Below are positions 52,903-62,908 of a DNA stretch of 64,000 bases, in pieces (position 1 is the first letter of the stretch; each line of letters begins with the position of its first letter). The notes under the pieces are model-generated. The model saw only the letters and a program-made list of their open reading frames with translations, was not told the origin of the DNA and searched no databases. The position numbers and the translations under genes were made by a program. Location of the stretch: the NCBI GenBank assembly GCA_039930045.1, contig JBDSQB010000017.1:124001-188000 (forward strand), written 5' to 3'. The stretch comes from Chthoniobacterales bacterium (GTDB lineage: Bacteria; Verrucomicrobiota; Verrucomicrobiia; Chthoniobacterales; DASVRZ01).

Positions 52903-55428
52903 ATGTCCTTCTCTGAAAAACGCAAACCGTATCCCTACGATCAATTTGAGCCGCGCTGGCAGGAGTTCTGGGAAACCAACGAGACCTTCAAAACGCCAAA
53001 CCCTGGCGAGCCAAGTTTCGATGCCGGCAAGCCGAAATACTACGTGCTGGATATGTTTCCCTATCCCAGCGGCGAGGGTCTGCACGTAGGTCATCCGGAA
53101 GGTTATACCGCGACCGACATCATCGCCCGATACAAGCGGATGCGCGGCTACAACGTCCTGCATCCGATGGGCTGGGATGCCTTTGGTTTGCCCGCTGAAC
53201 AATACGCAATCAAGACCGGACAACATCCGCGCATCACGACAGAAACGAATGTAGCTCGATTCAAAAAACAGCTCCAGCGCATCGGCTTCAGCTACGACTG
53301 GAGTCGTGAGGTTAACACCACCGATCCCAACTACTTCAAGTGGACCCAATGGATTTTCCTGAAGCTCTACAATTCATGGTTTAATCCGACGACTAACAAA
53401 GCCGAGCCGGTCGAGACTTACACCGGCACGGATGTTAACAATGTGCGCCTGGCCTACGTCGCCGAAGTTCCCGTGAACTGGTGCCCGGAGTTAGGCACGG
53501 TTCTAGCCAATGAGGAAGTCATCGATGGCAAAAGCGAGGTCGGCGGTTTTCCAGTAGTTAGAAAACCCATGCGCCAATGGATGCTGCGAATCACCAGCTA
53601 CGCCGAACGACTGATCGATGAGCTGGCTCCGCTCGACTGGCCGGAAGGAATCAAGCTCCTGCAAAAAAACTGGATCGGAAAAAGCGAAGGCGCACTGGTG
53701 GGATTCCAGATTCCAGATTGTGGTTTGCGCCTCTCGGTTTTCACAACTAGACCCGACACACTTTTTGGCGCGACTTACATGGTGCTCGCACCCGAGCACG
53801 CGATTGTCGATGCGATCACCACGCCCGAGCAGAAGGAAGCAGTTTCTAACTATCGCAAGTCCATCGCCGGTAAATCCGACATGGATCGCACGGAACTAGC
53901 CAAGGAAAAGACCGGAGTCTTCACCGGTAGCTACGCTGTGAATCCAGTGAATGAAGAACGCATCCCGATCTGGATCGCCGACTATGTACTAACAGGCTAC
54001 GGCACCGGCGCGATCATGGCCGTGCCCGCGCACGACGAACGCGATTGGGAGTTTGCAAAGAAGTTCGATCTACCCATTCGCTTCGTGGTCGGCCCTGTGG
54101 AAACCGAGGAGAAATGTTTCGCCGAGAGCGGAGTTGCATTCAATTCCAAGTTTCTCAACGGCAAACCCACCACCGAGGCGAAAAGCTTCATGACCACGTG
54201 GCTGGAAGGTCAGGGTCTTGGCAAACGCATGATCAACTACAAGCTGCGCGACTGGTTGTTTTCGCGTCAGCGTTACTGGGGCGAACCTTTCCCCATCGTC
54301 TGGGAAAATGGACAACATCACGCCCTAACTCCACTGGAACTTCCACTCACTCCTCCGCCGCTGGACGACTTCAAGCCGACCGGAAGTGGCGAGCCGCCGC
54401 TAGCCCGCGCAACTGACTGGATTCGTTATAGTGAAACGGCCACTCGCGAGACTAACACGATGCCGCAATGGGCGGGTTCGTGCTGGTACTATCTGCGTTA
54501 CTGCGATCCGACTAACAGTGAAATGTTTGTTAGTTCCGAAGCCGAAAACTACTGGATGCAGAATGGCGTCGATCTCTATGTCGGCGGCACAGAGCACGCG
54601 GTCTTGCATCTGCTCTACGCGCGTTTCTGGCACAAGGTTTTGTTCGATCTCGGTCATGTTAGCACGCGGGAGCCGTTTCAGAAGCTGGTGAACCAAGGGA
54701 TGATTCTCGGCACCGACGGACAGAAGATGTCGAAGAGCCGCGGCAATGTGGTCAACCCTGATGACATCATTTCCGAATACGGTGCCGACTCGCTGCGACT
54801 CTACGAAATGTTTATGGGCCCACTCGAACAAGTGAAGCCCTGGAGCATGAGCGGCGTGGAAGGCGTGCATCGTTTTCTAGCTCGCGTCTGGCGTCTCGTG
54901 ATGGAGGAAAACCAGGAAGGTCAATGGGAGCTGTCGTCATTGTTAGAAGACGTGGACCTAAACAGTCGCCAGCGCAAAGTAGTTCACGCCGGCATCAAGA
55001 AAGTAACGGAAGACATCGACGCGCTCGCTTTCAACACCGCGATCTCTGCGATGATGGTTTACACCAACGAATTCACTGGAACTGGAGTGCGCCCGCTTTC
55101 GGCAATTCGCACGTTGCTAGTATTGCTGAATCCATTTGCGCCGCATCTGAGCGAGGAACTCTGGCAGCGGCTCGGATTTGAGAAAACGGTTAGCGAACAG
55201 TCCTGGTCCGAGTGGAATGAAACTTACCTCATCGAGGATGAAGTGGAGATACCGGTGCAAGTCAACGGCAAGCTGCGGGATCGTCTCACCATCAAAAAGG
55301 ATCTGCCATCGCCGGAAATCGAGAAGCTGGCGTTGGAACTTCCTAAAGTGCTGGAGCATACGAATGGGAAAACCATTCGGAAGATCGTCGTCGTTCCCGG
55401 CAAGCTGGTGAACATCGTCGCCAGCTAA
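52903..55428 (+). CDS. leuS: leucyl-tRNA synthetase
   Basis: An 841-residue class I aminoacyl-tRNA synthetase. The N-terminal [23 protein letters not shown] contains the HIGH-type motif (HVGH). A CP1 editing domain occupies about 220-420 ([19 protein letters not shown]), and the KMSKS motif is in [15 protein letters not shown]. The C-terminal domain includes [10 protein letters not shown]. All expected regions are present at normal length. The pentamer CTAAC/GTTAG is unusually frequent within it. Confidence 0.97.
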   Translation: MSFSEKRKPYPYDQFEPRWQEFWETNETFKTPNPGEPSFDAGKPKYYVLDMFPYPSGEGLHVGHPEGYTATDIIARYKRMRGYNVLHPMGWDAFGLPAEQYAIKTGQHPRITTETNVARFKKQLQRIGFSYDWSREVNTTDPNYFKWTQWIFLKLYNSWFNPTTNKAEPVETYTGTDVNNVRLAYVAEVPVNWCPELGTVLANEEVIDGKSEVGGFPVVRKPMRQWMLRITSYAERLIDELAPLDWPEGIKLLQKNWIGKSEGALVGFQIPDCGLRLSVFTTRPDTLFGATYMVLAPEHAIVDAITTPEQKEAVSNYRKSIAGKSDMDRTELAKEKTGVFTGSYAVNPVNEERIPIWIADYVLTGYGTGAIMAVPAHDERDWEFAKKFDLPIRFVVGPVETEEKCFAESGVAFNSKFLNGKPTTEAKSFMTTWLEGQGLGKRMINYKLRDWLFSRQRYWGEPFPIVWENGQHHALTPLELPLTPPPLDDFKPTGSGEPPLARATDWIRYSETATRETNTMPQWAGSCWYYLRYCDPTNSEMFVSSEAENYWMQNGVDLYVGGTEHAVLHLLYARFWHKVLFDLGHVSTREPFQKLVNQGMILGTDGQKMSKSRGNVVNPDDIISEYGADSLRLYEMFMGPLEQVKPWSMSGVEGVHRFLARVWRLVMEENQEGQWELSSLLEDVDLNSRQRKVVHAGIKKVTEDIDALAFNTAISAMMVYTNEFTGTGVRPLSAIRTLLVLLNPFAPHLSEELWQRLGFEKTVSEQSWSEWNETYLIEDEVEIPVQVNGKLRDRLTIKKDLPSPEIEKLALELPKVLEHTNGKTIRKIVVVPGKLVNIVAS

Positions 55429-55439
55429 CCACGTTCCAA

Positions 55440-55979
55440 CTAAGGAGTCGCGCTCGGCGACGGACTGGCGGCCGGAGTGGGCTCGGCGGCTTCTTTTTGA
55501 TAGGTGGCGATGACAGTTTTTTGCAACTCAGGGAGGCGTTCCTGGCGGCGCTTGTCCATTTCGGCGCGCAATTCTTCCTCGAGCTTGCGGCGCTCGCGTT
55601 TGTAAACTTCCGTGAACTTCACCTTTTGCGCGTCGTCGAGTTTCAAGCCGCTCGCCTGAATCGTGTCATCCACGGCCTGGCGGGCGCGTTTTTCACGCTC
55701 CTCCTGCATGAAACGGAAGTGCGCTTGCTCGTCGGCGGGCATCTGCTGCCATTTGCGAAATTTATCAAAAATCCGCTGCCGCTGCTCCTCGGGCATTTTC
55801 TCCAAACCCTCGCGCATTTCCCGGAAACGCGGATCGCGTCCCTGGCGTGGACGTTGATCGGGCGGACGAGCCACGGGACGCTCCACTGGCGTGGGAGTGG
55901 GAGTTTCCTGGGCACAAACGACCGACGAGAGCCAGGCCGCGCAGGCGGCGAGAGTTAGTAGGAAGCGGTGCCGAGCCAT
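55440..55979 (-). CDS. exported DUF3106-like helical protein
   Basis: A 179-residue protein with a signal peptide (MARHRFLLTLAACAAWLSSVVCA). The mature part has a Pro/Thr-rich linker (TPTPTPVERPVARPP) and a long charged helical region with REGLEKMPEEQRQRIFDKFRKWQQMPADEQ, the repeat pattern of DUF3106. It overlaps the 3' end of the preceding 129-aa gene by 25 nt. A periplasmic stress or envelope role is conceivable but not shown. Confidence 0.75.
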   Translation of the reverse strand: MARHRFLLTLAACAAWLSSVVCAQETPTPTPVERPVARPPDQRPRQGRDPRFREMREGLEKMPEEQRQRIFDKFRKWQQMPADEQAHFRFMQEEREKRARQAVDDTIQASGLKLDDAQKVKFTEVYKRERRKLEEELRAEMDKRRQERLPELQKTVIATYQKEAAEPTPAASPSPSATP

Positions 55980-56344
55980 AATTCGTTGTCGTCGAGGGAC
56001 GTATCCAAGTCGCCGAGGTCGGCCAGCTCGCCAGCCGGAACCGACGCGAGCAATTGCGACATCTCGGGCACGGCATTCTGCGCCAGGGCGCGAGTCTGAT
56101 TTTCCTGCACGGGGATCGCGGAAACGAGCAGCGCCACAGCCGCTGTCACACCGACGAGTACTTTCCAAGATTGCGCGAGCCAGAGGTGGAAGCTCCAGAC
56201 GGGTTCCATCGTTGCCTCCAGGCGAATCCGGCGCAGCACATCATTGGCAAAACTCCCCGGCACCCGCACCTCGTCCGCAGGATTCAGAGCGCGGTCGAGC
56301 AAGTCCCAAAGCGGGCGATCAGCGGGATCCTCATGAGGTTGCAT
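55955..56344 (-). CDS. single-pass membrane protein, anti-sigma-factor-like
   Basis: A 129-residue protein: cytoplasmic N-terminus (about 1-57), one membrane helix (about 60-80; VLVGVTAAVALLVSAIPV), and a polar acidic C-terminus (GDLDTSLDDNELW). In other genomes such a protein followed by a DUF3106 protein often belongs with an ECF sigma factor gene, but none is present here. The helical N-terminus lacks the zinc-binding HxxxCxxC motif of classical anti-sigma factors. It is divergent from the sulfotransferase-like gene. Confidence 0.6.
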   Translation of the reverse strand: MQPHEDPADRPLWDLLDRALNPADEVRVPGSFANDVLRRIRLEATMEPVWSFHLWLAQSWKVLVGVTAAVALLVSAIPVQENQTRALAQNAVPEMSQLLASVPAGELADLGDLDTSLDDNELWLGTASY

Positions 56345-56517
56345 ACGCCGGATATAACTGCAATCGCCCCTGAAAGTCGCAATAAATATTTAACTCCGAT
56401 CCAGCCAGTTCCCCGTCCATGCAGAAGAAACGAAGTGCCGTCTTGCCAGAAAGGGCATGTTCTGAAAAAACTCGCCTGCCATGGAGCTTCCGATGTGTTG
56501 CCAGATGAAAACCCCTT

Positions 56518-57309
56518 ATGCCACCAATTCAGGTTCTGCCCTCAACCAAGGCTAACCTGCATGAGCTGGCCAGAGAATCCGTGGTAATTTCCCTTATTCT
56601 TCCAGGCGTGAAACCCGCTTTGCTGGGAAATGCCCTGCGCGAAGCCTGCCCGGACGCCGAATTCCATTGGGCGAACGAAGGACTGCTCTCCAGCGACAAG
56701 CAGCGCGCCACGGCCATCGACCAGATCATCGGCTTCTGGGCCATCGTCAACCAATCCGGCGGGCACATCATTCATGGCCGCGAAGTGATGGGGTTCTGGC
56801 AGCTCTTCGCCGGCTCCTCGTGGATCACTTTTCTCGGCAATCCACTCTGGCGGGCGATGGACAGCTATCGCCACATTCTTCAGGACTCTAAACACCCGCT
56901 GCACGGGGAAATCTCCGGCGCGCAGCTCTCGATCGGGGAATTTTTTGCCTCCTCCATCTCCAAGCCGATACGCAACCGGCAAAGCAGCAAGCTCCTGACC
57001 ATCTCCGCCAGCCAGGAGACGGAACCCGCGTGGCTCTTCGAGCATGCGCGCCGGCGTCTGGAGCATTTCGCCTGGGTCGGCTTGGAGGGCATCGACATGG
57101 GACCGCAACTCCAGCTCGCGCGGACCTTGCGGACGGGCATTTTCAATGTTTCCCCGCCCATTGTCGCCCACCATCGCGGGCCGAAAACCTCTCTCAGCGC
57201 GGCGGACAAGCGCATCATTCGCGAGGCGAACATCGCCGATTTCCAGCTTTGGGAACTCTTCCGCCGTCGTCGTTACCTGAGCTTTCTGCGGAAAGGCCGT
57301 CACGCATGA
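56518..57309 (+). CDS. sulfotransferase-like protein with degenerate PAPS loop
   Basis: A 263-residue protein resembling the Sulfotransfer_2 family in its order of motifs: HIIHGREVMGFW, then ITFLGNPLWRAMDSYRHI (usual ITFLRDPVERxLSHYxH), EFFASSISKPIRNRQSSKLL, ARRRLEHFAWVGLEG, and DKRIIREANIADFQLWELF. Where active enzymes have a PAPS-binding PKTGGTS loop the sequence reads LPGVKPALLG, and the Arg of RDP is Gly. It may be inactive or use a different donor. The gene starts a three-gene run with 4-nt overlaps. Confidence 0.6.
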   Translation: MPPIQVLPSTKANLHELARESVVISLILPGVKPALLGNALREACPDAEFHWANEGLLSSDKQRATAIDQIIGFWAIVNQSGGHIIHGREVMGFWQLFAGSSWITFLGNPLWRAMDSYRHILQDSKHPLHGEISGAQLSIGEFFASSISKPIRNRQSSKLLTISASQETEPAWLFEHARRRLEHFAWVGLEGIDMGPQLQLARTLRTGIFNVSPPIVAHHRGPKTSLSAADKRIIREANIADFQLWELFRRRRYLSFLRKGRHA

Positions 57310-58838
57310 GCGCGCCCGAGGTCGCCGCCTCCAGTCTGCCCCGGCTCCTCTTCGTCACCGGCTCCACATCCGGCATCGAGGAATATTTCTATCTCTCCGG
57401 CGTCCTGCCGTGGGTCGATGGATTGCGGCATCACTTTCAAGTGGAAGTCGTGGCGGCGGCGCAGGATGTGATCCCGGCGGCGGAACGTTTCGCGCCCGAT
57501 CTCGTGCTGTTTTTCGGGGCCAAATACAAGCTTCTCTACGACGGCCCGGCCCACAATTTCCAGACTCTGCTCGGCATTCCCATCGCCGCTCTCACCTTGA
57601 TGGATGGCCACAGCCCGGCCAAGCAGCCCTTTTTCGAGCACGCCTGGCGGCTCGGTGTCGAGGCCGTCTTCACCATCGACACCGGCATGAGGGAGATGGC
57701 CGGCGACTTCGCGGAGCAGGTTTTTTATTGTCCGTGGTTCGTCAACGAGGACATGTGCCGCGATTTCGGCGAGAAAAAAGTCATCCCCGTCGCCCTCATT
57801 GGCGACGGATTCGTCTCCACGGGCAAAGACTGGCGCTACCCGTGGCGGCGCAACGTGGCCGCGCGTCTGCGTGAGGCATTTCCCGTTTTCAGTTCGCCCC
57901 GGCCCACGCGCGGCTACTCGCACCGCATGGTCGGCGAAGCCTACGCACGCATGCTCAACCGGAGTTCCATCGCACTCGCCTGCGGGGCGTCGCGGCATAT
58001 TTTCATGAAGAAAGACCTCGAGATTCCCGCTTCTCGAAGCTGCCTTCTCACCGAGCCAAACGACACGCTCATTCACCTCGGCTTCCGCGACATGGAGAAC
58101 TGCGTTTTTGCCGAACCCGACAACGTTGTCGAGAAATGCCGCCATCTTCTCGATCACCCAGACGCGCTCCAGAAAATCACCGACCGTGGCCGCGCCTTCG
58201 TCCTCGAGCGGCACAGCGCCAAAGCCCGGCGCGTCATCGCCGACTGGCTGGAACTCCGGAATCAGAAAAAACCGGGCGAGCGCATCATTCAGCCGGACGT
58301 CATGAATCGACTCGAACTCGTCCCCGCGGAGAGCGCGCGCACCAGCATTTTGCTCAGTTCGCATGCGCCCTTCACCGTGGCCATGCGCGAGGCGTCGGAA
58401 GCGTGGCGGCGAGATGATTTCGCCACCTGCCAAACCGCCGCCACAGCGGCCACCGACCTGCTCTCCTTCACCATCGAACCTCTGCTGTTACTGGCGTATG
58501 CGGCATTGAAAAAAGGCGACGCGACAGAAGCGTTGCAGCCGTTGAGAACCATCATTCTTCGCTGCATCCAATGGGGTGCGGCCAACCCCGACCCGCTCGT
58601 TTGGGCCGCGTATTTGCTGGGCTTGCATCTGTCTGGAAACACGGCCCAGTCGCAGTCGCTCAGCGAGACTTTCCCGGAGGTTCGCCATCCGGCTTTGGAT
58701 GCTGTCCGGCAGGCGATCCGGGGCGGTGAATCGACTGAAACTCCCCTCCACGCGACGCCTTCCGCCGTGCTGCCGCCGTGGCACAACACAGACGAGTTGC
58801 AGTCCTTTCTGGCTGCCGCTTACCAGACACGACCATGA
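57306..58838 (+). CDS. CgeB-like glycosyltransferase with C-terminal helical domain
   Basis: A 510-residue soluble protein. The first ~330 residues are a GT-B-type transferase of the CgeB/glycos_transf_1_2 kind: LLFVTGSTSGIEEYFYLSG, PDLVLFFGAKYKLLYD, and a nucleotide-sugar half with GASRHIFMKKDLEIPASRSCLLTEP and EKCRHLLDHPDALQKITDRGRAF. The final ~170 residues are alpha-helical, possibly TPR-like (AYAALKKGDATEALQPLRTI). ATG at 57306 overlaps the preceding stop (ATGA), and the next gene overlaps in turn, so the three are co-translated. Confidence 0.75.
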   Translation: MSAPEVAASSLPRLLFVTGSTSGIEEYFYLSGVLPWVDGLRHHFQVEVVAAAQDVIPAAERFAPDLVLFFGAKYKLLYDGPAHNFQTLLGIPIAALTLMDGHSPAKQPFFEHAWRLGVEAVFTIDTGMREMAGDFAEQVFYCPWFVNEDMCRDFGEKKVIPVALIGDGFVSTGKDWRYPWRRNVAARLREAFPVFSSPRPTRGYSHRMVGEAYARMLNRSSIALACGASRHIFMKKDLEIPASRSCLLTEPNDTLIHLGFRDMENCVFAEPDNVVEKCRHLLDHPDALQKITDRGRAFVLERHSAKARRVIADWLELRNQKKPGERIIQPDVMNRLELVPAESARTSILLSSHAPFTVAMREASEAWRRDDFATCQTAATAATDLLSFTIEPLLLLAYAALKKGDATEALQPLRTIILRCIQWGAANPDPLVWAAYLLGLHLSGNTAQSQSLSETFPEVRHPALDAVRQAIRGGESTETPLHATPSAVLPPWHNTDELQSFLAAAYQTRP

Positions 58839-59740
58839 GTTTGCCGCGCCTCCATTTGAGTCTAAGTCGAACCGGAAAGGATTTCTCCGGCGTCTGCGAC
58901 TGGCCGGTTCCGCCTGCGATATTGGCCGGGCTCACGGAGACGGCTGACTCGAATGCACTGGAACTCGTTCTCATTTCCCCCGATGCGGAGCGCGTGACGG
59001 AGAAATTGCCCGCAGAAACCCGCGCTGCCTGGCTCCCGCCGGACTCCGAGGGTCGCGTGAATGAGATGCAACTCCGCCTCGCCGCCGAGCTGGGTTGCAG
59101 TGCGATCTTCGCCGGCGACACCGCCCTGAAAACCAATGGTGCCATCCCGGTTTTTCACATTGCCAACTATCCCGGAATATTACGGAGAGAGGCTCGGGAA
59201 AAACCATTCCCGCTCGGCTTGGTCGGGCCCGATTTCCATTTTGCAGTCGAATCGGAGCACCCGTGGAGAAACCGGGTGGTGGAGCCGCTGATGAAGACGT
59301 TTCCGTGTCTGTCTTATCTCGAAAATTGCAGCCGCTCGGCACGGGAATATCGCGCCCAATGCGATCTAACTGCGCTCTGCGGCGGCAGCGAGGGACGTTT
59401 CGCGCCTGCATTTTTGGAGATCCTGCTGGATGGCAGTGGCTTGGTGACGGAACGCAGCGTGATCTTGGAGAAACTGGGGTTTGCCGACGGCGTGAATTGC
59501 CTGTTCATCACGCCGGAACAAGCCGTGGCCAAGTGCGCCGCGCTGCTCGCCGACCCGGAACGCCTGCGGCTGATTCAGGAGAATGGACGCCAACTCGGCC
59601 GAAAAATTCTCGCTCAATCCGGCGCTGGAATCGTCCGCGCCTGGTGGCTGGCGCAGGAGCAGGACCGGAAATTTACGTCCGAGCCGGGGCAGGATCATCG
59701 TCCACGCGGCGTGCTCGATTTTCTCTTCCACCGCCTGTAA
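58835..59740 (+). CDS. CgeB-like glycosyltransferase, shorter relative
   Basis: A 301-residue protein. The C-terminal half has the same pattern as its upstream neighbour: GRFAPAFLEILLDGSGLVTE, CLFITPEQAVAKCAALLADPERLRLIQENG (PF13524-like). The N-terminal half is divergent (LSLSRTGKDFSGVCDWPVPP). ATG at 58835 overlaps the preceding stop by 4 nt. Its 3' end overlaps the convergent fusion glycosyltransferase gene by 68 nt, in agreement with separate transcripts. Substrate unknown. Confidence 0.68.
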   Translation: MSLPRLHLSLSRTGKDFSGVCDWPVPPAILAGLTETADSNALELVLISPDAERVTEKLPAETRAAWLPPDSEGRVNEMQLRLAAELGCSAIFAGDTALKTNGAIPVFHIANYPGILRREAREKPFPLGLVGPDFHFAVESEHPWRNRVVEPLMKTFPCLSYLENCSRSAREYRAQCDLTALCGGSEGRFAPAFLEILLDGSGLVTERSVILEKLGFADGVNCLFITPEQAVAKCAALLADPERLRLIQENGRQLGRKILAQSGAGIVRAWWLAQEQDRKFTSEPGQDHRPRGVLDFLFHRL

Positions 59741-62700
59741 CGGGTTCGAGCGCACGGTAAATTTCCAGATATTCGCCAGTCATTTCAGCGACGGTTTTCT
59801 CCGGCATCTGGCGGATTTGCTCGCGCTTCTGCTCAAACTCTGCCGGGTTTTCCAGTGCCGCCAACATGCCGCGATACCACGCCTCGGCGCTGCGATGATC
59901 CAGCAGCCAGCCGCCGCCGTGCTGCTCGACGCGCTCCTGAAGCGTGCCGATGTTTGAGGCGAAAACGGGCAGCCCGACGGCCCACGATTCGGTGAGCGTG
60001 TGGCAGTAGGTTTCCGGCCAGATCGAGGAAACGATGGAGAACGACGGGCCGATTTTCCGGAGGTGATCGTTGAGCTGCTCGCGCTTGTATTTCCCGTGGA
60101 GAATGCCGCCGAGCGGCTCCAGATCGGTGATTTCCTTGGGCAAACTTCCAAGGAAATGGAACTCGAACCGGCCCGCGCCCGCCTGGTCGAGCGCCATAAT
60201 TTCGCGGATGAGATTCATGCCTTTCGGGACGCTCATATTGCCCAGACAAATGACCCGCGCGGGCTGTCCTGCCACCGGTGCGACCACGAAATCCTCGCGC
60301 TGAAGGTCGCGGCCATGCTCGATGACATGCAGTCGCGAGGCGATTTGAGGGAAGTGCTCGACGAATAAATTTCGCGAAAACAGCGAGGTCGTCACCAGTG
60401 CGTCGCAGTGCGAAGCGATGGCGTCGGACATCAATTTCCGATGCACATGCACATAGGCGTGCTTCAAAACCGGGCCGCTATTGTCGAACCAGCGCCCGCG
60501 CAATTCGCATTTTCCCTGCCCCGGAGTGCAATGGCCGCCGCAAAATTGGAGCTTCTCGTCGAGCAGCGTCGTCGTCGGGCAAATCGTGTAAAAATCGTGC
60601 AGCGACAGGACCACGCGCAGGCCTTTTTGACGCGCCACGGCGAGCGACTCCGGGCCATTGCCGACGAGGTGCCGGAAGTGGACGAGGCCGACTTTCATCG
60701 CACTCAGGATTTCCGCCCAGACGTCGAGCCGCTCGCCGTTGAGAGTCTGATAATACTCCCAGCGCTCGGCGAAATGATACCGCCGCAGCGGGGTCAATTT
60801 CGTGCGCGACGCCCTCAGCAGCGTCCAGTGGTATTCCGCCGTTTCCAGCAGGAGCACTTCGTAATGATCCATCATGCCGCGGATCAAATCCTCCGAGGTA
60901 AACCGCGTCCCGCCACCGCTGGCATGGATCACGTAGAGCAGCACCGGCTTCGTCTCCGGCTGGGGAAAGCCGGAGCGCCAGGGTGCTTTTTGCAGCTCCG
61001 CCCGCAGATCGTCCACGGGGTCATTTTTCAGCCATTGCTTGCGCAGTTCCTTGTAATCGGGATGCAACTCCTGGAGCTTGAGCTTGCTCGCCTCGAGCAG
61101 CGGAGCCTTCGCAGCGCCAAACGACGCCGTGCGCTTGTGATAAATGAAAGTCGCGTCGTCGATCAAACTGAGGAAGCCCAGCTTGCGTGCCCTCATGCAA
61201 AAATCATTCTCCTCGCCGTAGCCGCGCGGGAACGACACCTCGTCAAACGGCCCCACTTTTTCCAGCGCGGCGCGCAGCACAAACAGGCAAAATCCATTGC
61301 CGCATGGCACCACTGGACGCCGCCGCCGCGTCAGGCGCTCCACCCAGCCCGCGAGTTCGGACGGGCTCAGGTCGTCGGGCATCGGATTGTCGATTTTATT
61401 GAGGGGAACAGAGAAATTTCCAGCCGCATTCGACACTGCCGTCACCGTGGCCACATCGGCGCGACTGTAGGCGACGGCGGTCAATTTTTCCAGCCAGAAC
61501 GGAGTTACAATCGTATCGCTGTTCAGCAAAATCACATCGCAGGGCCGGGCAAACTCGCAGCCGATGTTTACCGTTTTCGTGTAGCCCAGATTTTTGCGAT
61601 TCCGAATCGCGCGAATGTGATCGTGTGCCCGCGCATACGACCGCAATTTCGGCCAGACGCGCTCGTCGGTACTGCGGTCGTCGATCAGGAGAATTTCGTG
61701 CGGATGCCGCGTGTGGAGGAGGAGGTTTTCGATGCAGGTGACGACTTCCTCGTAGGCGTTGAAGACCGGGATGACGACCGCCACGGGACGTGGTTTTTTC
61801 TGCCGGTTGCGCCGCGACTGCTCACTTTCCGACATCGAAATGGAACTGCTTTGCTGGATTTTGTAACGCTGATCCTCAATGCACGTTTCCAACTCGCGCA
61901 ACCGGCGGAGGCGCTTCGTGCGGCTGAGGATTTGCCAGCGAAAATGGAGCAAATTTCCCAAGATCCAAGGGAGCGCGTTGAGCGTTTTCAGGTGTTCCTG
62001 GCGGAAGGTTTCCAGGAGCGAAAGCGAGTCGTCGAGGTTGTTTTTGGCGGATTCCTGGAGCCGGGTCAGCTTCCAATGGGTTTTCCACGAAGTGCGGGAA
62101 GATTTCTGGACTTCGGCAAGTGTGCGCAAATTGGCCTGCGACGTGTTCCAGATGGTTTTTTGGAGGGCCAGCACCTCGGCGGCTCCCTCGGAAATGCGGG
62201 AAAAATCATCCGCCAGCGTCGACGACGGGTTTTGCATCGCTGAGTAGAGTGCGAGCTGTTTCTGGTTCAGAAAATCTCCGCTCTGCGATGCCAGATTCGA
62301 CTCCAACTCGATTCTGTTTTCCGGCGGTTGAAGGAAGCCTTCGATGCCGGCGGCTGCCAGTTGCTCGCCCAGACACGCCGGGTCACGCAGATCCTCGTAA
62401 CGCACAAAAATCTGCTGCAAACCGCGGGCATTTTGCAGGGCGGAAATCGTCGAAAGTTCCCAAAGCGCGAGGCCGTGCTGCAGGGTGAGCCCGTGGTGTT
62501 TTTTCAGTGCCGAGGCGACTTCCATGGGATTCCGCACGATGTGCAGGCAGACCGGGTTTTCCAAAAATGGCCGCCAGAATGGCAGGAGAAAACTCAAACT
62601 CGACTCTTGGAAAACCCAAGGCCGATGCGGCTCCAGTTCGTCCAATATTTCCCGAGCGCGATCCTGATACGACACCACTGTGGCGAGTTGGCGGGCGGCG

Positions 62701-62852
62701 GACTCGTCCATTTTCTGCCATTCGGTGCCGCAGGAATGCAGAATCTCCTCGTGCAGACGACGCAAGTCCGGTCGCTGCCCGCCCATTTGCCCGAGCCATT
62801 CCGCTGCGACTGAGGCGCCGGATTGGGGCATTCCGAGGACGAGAAGAAGCAT
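59673..62852 (-). CDS. sulfotransferase-GT2-GT4 fusion enzyme
   Basis: A 1059-residue soluble protein with three parts. Residues 1-230 resemble a sulfotransferase: LLVLGMPQSGASVAAEWL (5'-phosphosulfate loop) and HIVRNPMEVASALKKHH (3'-phosphate site). A helical linker follows (about 230-345). About 350-630 is a GT2 domain (VAVVIPVFNAYEEV, LIDDRSTDE, LLNSDTIVTPFWLEK, RGYGEENDFCMRARK). About 640-1045 is a GT4 domain (YVIHASGGGTRFTSEDLI, LSLHDFYTICP, VICLGNMSVPKGMNL, PETYCHTLTESWAVGLPVFASNIG). One polypeptide could extend and sulfate a surface glycan. Confidence 0.85.
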   Translation of the reverse strand: MLLLVLGMPQSGASVAAEWLGQMGGQRPDLRRLHEEILHSCGTEWQKMDESAARQLATVVSYQDRAREILDELEPHRPWVFQESSLSFLLPFWRPFLENPVCLHIVRNPMEVASALKKHHGLTLQHGLALWELSTISALQNARGLQQIFVRYEDLRDPACLGEQLAAAGIEGFLQPPENRIELESNLASQSGDFLNQKQLALYSAMQNPSSTLADDFSRISEGAAEVLALQKTIWNTSQANLRTLAEVQKSSRTSWKTHWKLTRLQESAKNNLDDSLSLLETFRQEHLKTLNALPWILGNLLHFRWQILSRTKRLRRLRELETCIEDQRYKIQQSSSISMSESEQSRRNRQKKPRPVAVVIPVFNAYEEVVTCIENLLLHTRHPHEILLIDDRSTDERVWPKLRSYARAHDHIRAIRNRKNLGYTKTVNIGCEFARPCDVILLNSDTIVTPFWLEKLTAVAYSRADVATVTAVSNAAGNFSVPLNKIDNPMPDDLSPSELAGWVERLTRRRRPVVPCGNGFCLFVLRAALEKVGPFDEVSFPRGYGEENDFCMRARKLGFLSLIDDATFIYHKRTASFGAAKAPLLEASKLKLQELHPDYKELRKQWLKNDPVDDLRAELQKAPWRSGFPQPETKPVLLYVIHASGGGTRFTSEDLIRGMMDHYEVLLLETAEYHWTLLRASRTKLTPLRRYHFAERWEYYQTLNGERLDVWAEILSAMKVGLVHFRHLVGNGPESLAVARQKGLRVVLSLHDFYTICPTTTLLDEKLQFCGGHCTPGQGKCELRGRWFDNSGPVLKHAYVHVHRKLMSDAIASHCDALVTTSLFSRNLFVEHFPQIASRLHVIEHGRDLQREDFVVAPVAGQPARVICLGNMSVPKGMNLIREIMALDQAGAGRFEFHFLGSLPKEITDLEPLGGILHGKYKREQLNDHLRKIGPSFSIVSSIWPETYCHTLTESWAVGLPVFASNIGTLQERVEQHGGGWLLDHRSAEAWYRGMLAALENPAEFEQKREQIRQMPEKTVAEMTGEYLEIYRALEPVTGGGRENRARRVDDDPAPART

Positions 62853-62908
62853 AAAAAACGACTAGAGTGTCACGCTCTCCGGGTCACATCAACGCGAAAC
62901 CAGCCAGT

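Noticed and set aside
60408-62243. 611-aa plus-strand frame opposite the fusion enzyme
   Set aside because: No domain on this strand; all three domains lie on the minus strand.
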